From assembly GCA_040381555.1 (NCBI GenBank), contig JBEIHC010000061.1:1-16744 (forward strand): a DNA stretch of 16,744 nt, read 5' to 3'. The notes beneath the pieces are model-generated. The model was not told the origin of the DNA, did no database searches, and saw nothing but the letters and a program-made list of their open reading frames with translations. Shown in pieces: positions 15,882 to 16,744 of this stretch (positions are counted from its first letter, which is position 1; each line of letters begins with the position of its first letter). The position numbers were made by a program, and so were the translations under genes. This DNA comes from CANHCC01 sp040381555. Lineage in GTDB: Bacteria; Bacteroidota; Bacteroidia; J057; RFSG01.

Positions 15882-16469
15882 ATGCGGCTACTATTCGCGA
15901 TATTGACCTTGATGATAATGGGAGTAAATGCCCAGACTCCTGAACGATTAGTTCCTCAGGAGCCGGATGGTTTACCTCGATTTCAATTGGAGGAGATTCA
16001 CATTCTCGCGCCTTATGCCAATGACCGACAGAGACAAAAAGCCTTAAGACAAAAAGCAAAATTTGATCGACTGCGGTATAATGTGGAGAAGGTTTATCCG
16101 TATGCCAAAATCTTTGCCCGCAACTTTACCTATCTCCACAATACCCTCAAGAATATTGAAGACCCTCATGTCAAAGATGCTTTCAAAGACAAGGTAGAAA
16201 AGGATTTATTTGGCCGTTATGAAAAGGATCTTCGGGACATGACCGTGACGCAAGGAAAAATCCTAATCAAACTCCTGCATCGGGAAAGTGGGCATACAGC
16301 CTTTCAGGGAATTCAGGATTTAAAATCCGGAGCCTCTGCTGTATTCTGGCAAGGAGTAGCGCGCATATTCGGCAACAATTTAAAATCCGAATACGATCCG
16401 GAGGAGGAGCAAGCCTTAGAACTCATCCTAGCAGAATTGGAAGCTCGGGAAAAGGAAAGTACTTGGTAA
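15882..16469 (+). CDS. Exported DUF4294 protein
   Basis: 195 residues from the ATG at 15882, which begins a clean signal peptide (MRLLFAILTLMIMGVNAQ). An upstream in-frame ATG at 15855 would prepend nine residues and is less likely. The DUF4294 core runs about 55-175: RLRYNVEKVYPYAKIFARNF, then MTVTQGKILIKLLHRESGHT and SAVFWQGVARIFG, ending EYDPEEEQ. The family is confined to Bacteroidota and has no established function; the signal peptide places it in the periplasm or envelope. It follows tryptophan dioxygenase by 56 bp without a terminator, so co-transcription is likely, but no functional link is known. Confidence 0.9.
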   Translation: MRLLFAILTLMIMGVNAQTPERLVPQEPDGLPRFQLEEIHILAPYANDRQRQKALRQKAKFDRLRYNVEKVYPYAKIFARNFTYLHNTLKNIEDPHVKDAFKDKVEKDLFGRYEKDLRDMTVTQGKILIKLLHRESGHTAFQGIQDLKSGASAVFWQGVARIFGNNLKSEYDPEEEQALELILAELEAREKESTW

Positions 16470-16722
16470 AAAAGGAGCTGGTTAATTTTTGGTTCGACAC
16501 CCTGTATTTGAGTAAACTAAAAAAAACATATAGTATTCGGCCCATTAAACACAAGACATAAGCTCAACAGCTGTGGCTTGTGGGTGGAGTGCCCTCTCCT
16601 TTTGGGCTTGTCTATGCAAACAAATGTTCGTAAATGTATACAAATCAACAAATTATGCACATGTATTAATTTATTTTTATTAGTTAAATAATTAAAACTT
16701 GCCAAAACTTTAATTATTTATC
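16470..16722. other. Intergenic gap after DUF4294
   Basis: 253 bp with no convincing gene. 16550-16617 is GC-richer, with small imperfect inverted repeats (ACAGCTGT palindrome at 16567-16574, GCCC/GGGC arms at 16591-16607). The rest is strongly AT-rich. No proper terminator for the dioxygenase/DUF4294 transcript is evident. Confidence 0.5.
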
Positions 16723-16744
16723 ATGAAGAATGTTAAGTTTGGTA
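16723..16744 (+). CDS. Possible start of a gene cut by the right edge
   Basis: An ATG at 16723 opens MKNVKFG before the window ends. The start is preceded by about 100 bp of AT-rich sequence like other promoter regions here. Seven codons cannot show a family, so it may be chance. Confidence 0.3.

Noticed and set aside
16517..16705. 62-codon minus-strand open frame
   Set aside because: No family signal, very AT-rich beginning, and no promoter or ribosome context that stands out.

Overview
The window looks like a chromosomal piece of a Bacteroidota bacterium. The evidence is the protein families: a choice-of-anchor-L surface protein with Ig-like repeats, DUF1573 and DUF4294 proteins, a LytTR response regulator, a very small AURKAIP1/COX24-type ribosomal protein, and an HU protein of the Bacteroidota type. 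Two promoter-like sites also match the phylum's -7 consensus TAnnTTTG, and clear Shine-Dalgarno sites are scarce. I cannot name a genus. No tRNA, rRNA, CRISPR array, transposase or phage gene was seen.

Left part (1-5250): the first 4.36 kb is one uninterrupted minus-strand reading frame that runs off the left edge. It encodes a secreted protein of more than 1,450 residues with a signal peptide, a choice-of-anchor-L head, a Calx-beta-like module, a PKD-like module and at least eleven Ig-like repeats at a 91-92 residue period. Divergent from it is a small, probably abundant, helical lipoprotein with a strong terminator. Its C-terminus (TKYKK) resembles that of Braun's lipoprotein.

Regulatory pair (5791-8246): a LytTR response regulator (minus) and a soluble PAS-GAF-HisKA_2-type histidine kinase (plus) are divergently transcribed from a 182-bp gap and probably form a two-component system.

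Non-coding block (8247-8915): about 670 bp without a gene, but with six hairpins, terminators facing both ways and a perfect -7 box on the minus strand. An unannotated minus-strand RNA is plausible here.

Minus-strand housekeeping cluster (8916-14713, read right to left): POTRA-less Omp85/BamA-like barrel, HU, membrane-anchored TPR protein, 29-aa ribosomal protein, RNase E/G, guanine deaminase (its start overlaps the RNase stop by one base), then a periplasmic or surface DUF1573 protein with its own terminator. HU, TPR, small ribosomal protein and RNase E/G are closely spaced and look like a nucleoid/translation/RNA-turnover operon.

Right part (14848-16744): plus-strand tryptophan 2,3-dioxygenase and a DUF4294 protein in a probable operon, then a 253-bp gap and possibly the first seven codons of another gene at the right edge. 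Most of the window is ordinary core genome. The least explained parts are the repeat adhesin, the Lpp-like lipoprotein, the hairpin-rich block at 8261-8700, and the intergenic block around 5500-5700.
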